Below are positions 61,541-64,000 of a stretch of DNA of 64,000 bases, one piece after another (within the stretch, counting starts at the first letter, position 1; every line of letters begins with the position of its first letter). The notes under the pieces are model-generated. The model was not told the origin of the DNA, did not search any database, and worked only from the letters and a program-made list of their open reading frames with translations. The position numbers and the translations under genes were made by a program. Source of the stretch: Zantedeschia hybrid cultivar (lineage: Eukaryota > Streptophyta > Magnoliopsida > Alismatales > Araceae); assembly GCA_030544215.1 (NCBI GenBank), contig JARZZO010000003.1, positions 1,064,001 to 1,128,000 of the forward strand. The letters run 5' to 3'.

Positions 61541-61884
61541 GCTAAAAGTTTAGCCGTTGACATATTAGAGATATGTCAACGGCTAAACTTATAGCCGTAG
61601 ACATATATTTTTTATCATCTAAAAAAAAAAAAAAAAAAAAAGAAAAGAAAAACTACATATGTCGACAGTCTTCGCATAGCCGTTAACATATATACTACAT
61701 ATGTCAACGGCTACAACACAACCGTTGACATATATTACGTATATGTAAACGATTATTTTAGCCGTTGACAAATAAATTTATTGTAAATGGTGAATTCTTA
61801 GCCGTCGACTAATATACTATTTGTTAATAAGTGTCCCTAGCCGTCGACAGATACTCGCTGACAAAACTTATCTTCCTTGTAGTG

Positions 61885-62987
61885 GTGACTAGATTGGACA
61901 ATTATCGAGTGAGTACTGTTGACTCCATTAATCTATGCTATGTGGTTGTGATCGGTCAAGTTATTAATCAAGTCCAGCTAGGATTGTTGTCCAACCAAAA
62001 ATTTAAAATTGCTCACCAAATGGCACCCTGATTAATGATCAGCTCTGATACATAGAAACCTCATAAGGCACAAAAATTGAGATCTTCTCTCTTTTGCTCT
62101 TTTTGGTTGCGCTGAAGCAAGTTCCACCTAAACTCAAATGTGGGAGGTGGTGTAACCACTCCAAATAATTAAGACACTAATGCGACTCAAAATAGGAGAA
62201 CATATCATCTAATTTGAATTATTAGCATAATTGAGAGTTACTGAGAGTTCGAGTGGATGGACCTGTAACCGAGTGTCTAAGGTCACATTTGGGGACATGG
62301 AACGCTATCTTAAGAGAAATTTATGGGATAAAACATGGATAAAGATTCATTACATAACAACTCAATTTTGCACCTAAATGAGATTTTGATTTTAATTGTA
62401 CACTTTTGGTTTAATTTGTAGTAACTGTCGGTCCCCACATAAACTACACCTTCATGGATCTTGCCATTATGGTTTCTCTCTCACCTCCATTAATATGGAT
62501 TCTCTCTCTTAACGTCATTCTTTTAGTAGTGGAAGAATCAGAACATTCACTGAAAATTATTATTTCTTGGCTTTGCCTTTTCCAAAAGATTTATAATTCC
62601 TAGATAAAAGATGGATGCTAATCTAAAAATGTATATAACAGCTTTTGAATGTAAATGGAAATTTGATTTTTACTTTTTATAGTGCCTATATATATCCACG
62701 TAGACGATGTGATACATACGAAACCCGTCTTCCAATCCTCATTCCAAATTCTCTCGTAGTCTAATTTCTTAACTAATAGGGAGAATCGATGAATTCTTTC
62801 AATATTAGGCTTTTTAAATTTTCAAAAGAGTATTTGCGAATTCAAATGTGAAAAATGTATGGGATAATCTATTTAAAATATAAATAAAAAGAAAAAAATC
62901 CAAGTGATTTTGATCATAGTTAATACGCTTCTTGATCTTTTATGGTATGTTTGCTTCCACATGGATGATGTGGCATACATAGAAGCT
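61885..62987. other. Gene-free AT-rich spacer
   Basis: No gene, RNA or complete repeat recognised. Confidence 0.4.
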
Positions 62988-63610
62988 GTTAGAATAGTTC
63001 CACACTGAAAAAGAGACAAAATCAACATATGCTAATAGATGGTGCATACTCCACTAATGTTTTAAGGTTTTGAGTTGGTGGCTCGACAACTTCAACATAA
63101 TAGGGCCCATGGTTACGAATCGGGCCATATACCCTATTTTTGATTCATGTGGTAGAGTTTAAAATCAACTTGAATGTGAGGAAGCATGTTAGAATATAAT
63201 CCCAAGTGCGTACTCAATGCCTTGAAGTTTTAAGTTAGATGACCAAATAACTTTAATATAGTATAAGAGTCCAAGGTTATGAACTGGGTCGTGCATTTCG
63301 TATTTATGATCTATGTGATAGAACCTAAATCGGTCTGCACTTGAGAGAATGTTTGAATAGTCTCACATTAGACAAGGGAGGAAAACAACACATATTTAAT
63401 AGATGGTGCTTATTCCACTCAATGCTTTAAAGTTTTGAGTTGGATGACCTAATAATTTTACCATGATATGAGAGGCCATGGTTATGAATCGGACTATGTA
63501 TCCCGTCGTTGTGATCTATATGATAGAGTCTAAAATTGGTCGGCACATGAAAATGTGTGTTAGAATAGTTTTACATTGAAAAATGGACAAATTGTTATAA
63601 TAATTTCGCA
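62988..63610. repeat. ~200-bp degenerate tandem repeat
   Basis: Units start GTTAGAATAG or similar at 62988, 63188, 63351 and 63559, each with GAAGTTTTAAGTT-, CCA(T/A)GGTTA(C/T)GAA- and TGATAGAG-type blocks in the same order. Non-coding. Confidence 0.75.
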
Positions 63611-64000
63611 TCGGAAAAAGGGACAAATTTTTGATTTTCATCTTTTTTTTTTTTTATAATGTGAGACTATTCTACCAGAAGCCATTTGTCACTTTCCTAT
63701 AATTCTTCTATAATCATTTTTTTTTAAGATAGTGAACGGAAGAAATAAGTTCTCTCAAACTTTTTCTTTCTTATTTTGTGGTCTTATACGAGTTCTTAAT
63801 ATGATGATCAATGTTCTCTCCTTTTTGTCCGATGGGGTTGACCTTAATCGGAGCAATCATGAACGAGATCGTCTGGATCACTTGTGCGTATGGACCGTCC
63901 AAGGCTTCTAGACACATGAAATTGAATTGTACGAGAGATATATGAGTCATTTACTTTTAAAATAATGTATATAGTGCACGTAAAGCTCGATTTCATGTGT
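63611..64000. other. Right-edge spacer
   Basis: T-rich run at about 63642; no feature recognised. Confidence 0.4.

Larger units (their letters stand above)
55603..61884. mobile_element. Non-autonomous CACTA (En/Spm-like) transposon
   Basis: Ends CACTACAAGGAGAAGAGGAT (left) and, inverted, CACTACAAGGAAGATAAG (right). Flanking trinucleotides are ATG and GTG, an imperfect 3-bp target duplication. Subterminal arrays of GTCAACGGCT / AGCCGTTGACAAA in both orientations lie at about 55630-56080 and 61530-61865, the classic transposase-binding layout. No TNPD or TNPA-like protein is visible, so it depends on another element. It holds a nested solo LTR (58725-60255) and a MITE. Confidence 0.88.

Noticed and set aside
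60881..61541. Several GC-rich frames inside the CACTA element
   Set aside because: Overlapping frames through a minisatellite; no domain and no transposase motif.
1..64000. CRISPR arrays, rRNA or intact tRNA genes
   Set aside because: None seen. Regular repeats here are plant tandem repeats and transposon parts, and tRNA-like boxes lack a full cloverleaf.

Overview
The window looks like nuclear DNA from a flowering plant, probably a monocot. The evidence is GC-rich first exons, spliced genes with GT-AG introns, chloroplast and mitochondrial housekeeping genes, a plant HKT transporter, and a dense load of plant transposable elements (Copia and Gypsy solo LTRs, L1 and RTE LINEs, a CACTA element, many foldback MITEs). 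I cannot name the species.

Four genes are supported. (1) 4450-5579, minus strand: the first three coding exons of a plastid isoamylase-type debranching enzyme, closest to ISA3; the remaining exons would lie beyond the left edge. (2) 11285-16787, minus: a complete five-exon mitochondrial-carrier gene of the BT1-like type (BTL1), 374 residues. Its largest intron holds an L1 LINE relic. (3) 29860-31134, plus: an intronless PORR-domain organelle RNA-binding protein, 424 residues, preceded by a 31-codon upstream ORF and a telo box. (4) 39703-46758, minus: a complete three-exon class I HKT sodium transporter, 534 residues. It has a 4.7-kb intron filled with transposons and a second intron that appears to use a GC-AG splice pair.

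Layout. 1-4449: tandem repeats, a Copia solo LTR and an RTE LINE relic, all probably inside ISA3 intron 3. 4450-6100: ISA3 and its promoter with two G-boxes. 6100-11280: AT-rich spacer with MITEs. 11285-17250: BTL1 and its upstream region. 17250-29650: gene-free spacer with two Gypsy solo LTRs, LINE insertions (one with a 19-bp target duplication), foldbacks and a small solo LTR. 29700-31135: the PORR gene. 31135-38600: microsatellites, an LTR remnant, and a duplicated exon-like module lying inside and beside 250-bp inverted repeats. 38600-47500: HKT and its transposon-laden flanks. 47500-55600: MITEs, an LTR remnant and a decayed RTE LINE. 55603-61884: a non-autonomous CACTA element carrying a nested Copia solo LTR and a MITE. 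61885-64000: spacer with a roughly 200-bp tandem repeat.

The four genes do not form a pathway; they act separately in starch turnover, mitochondrial nucleotide transport, organelle RNA processing and Na+ transport. I found no convincing new multi-gene system. The most interesting items are the HKT intron and promoter structure, the duplicated exon-like module at 34130-37437, and the nested CACTA element. Exon boundaries were read by eye from splice signals and family similarity, not from transcripts.
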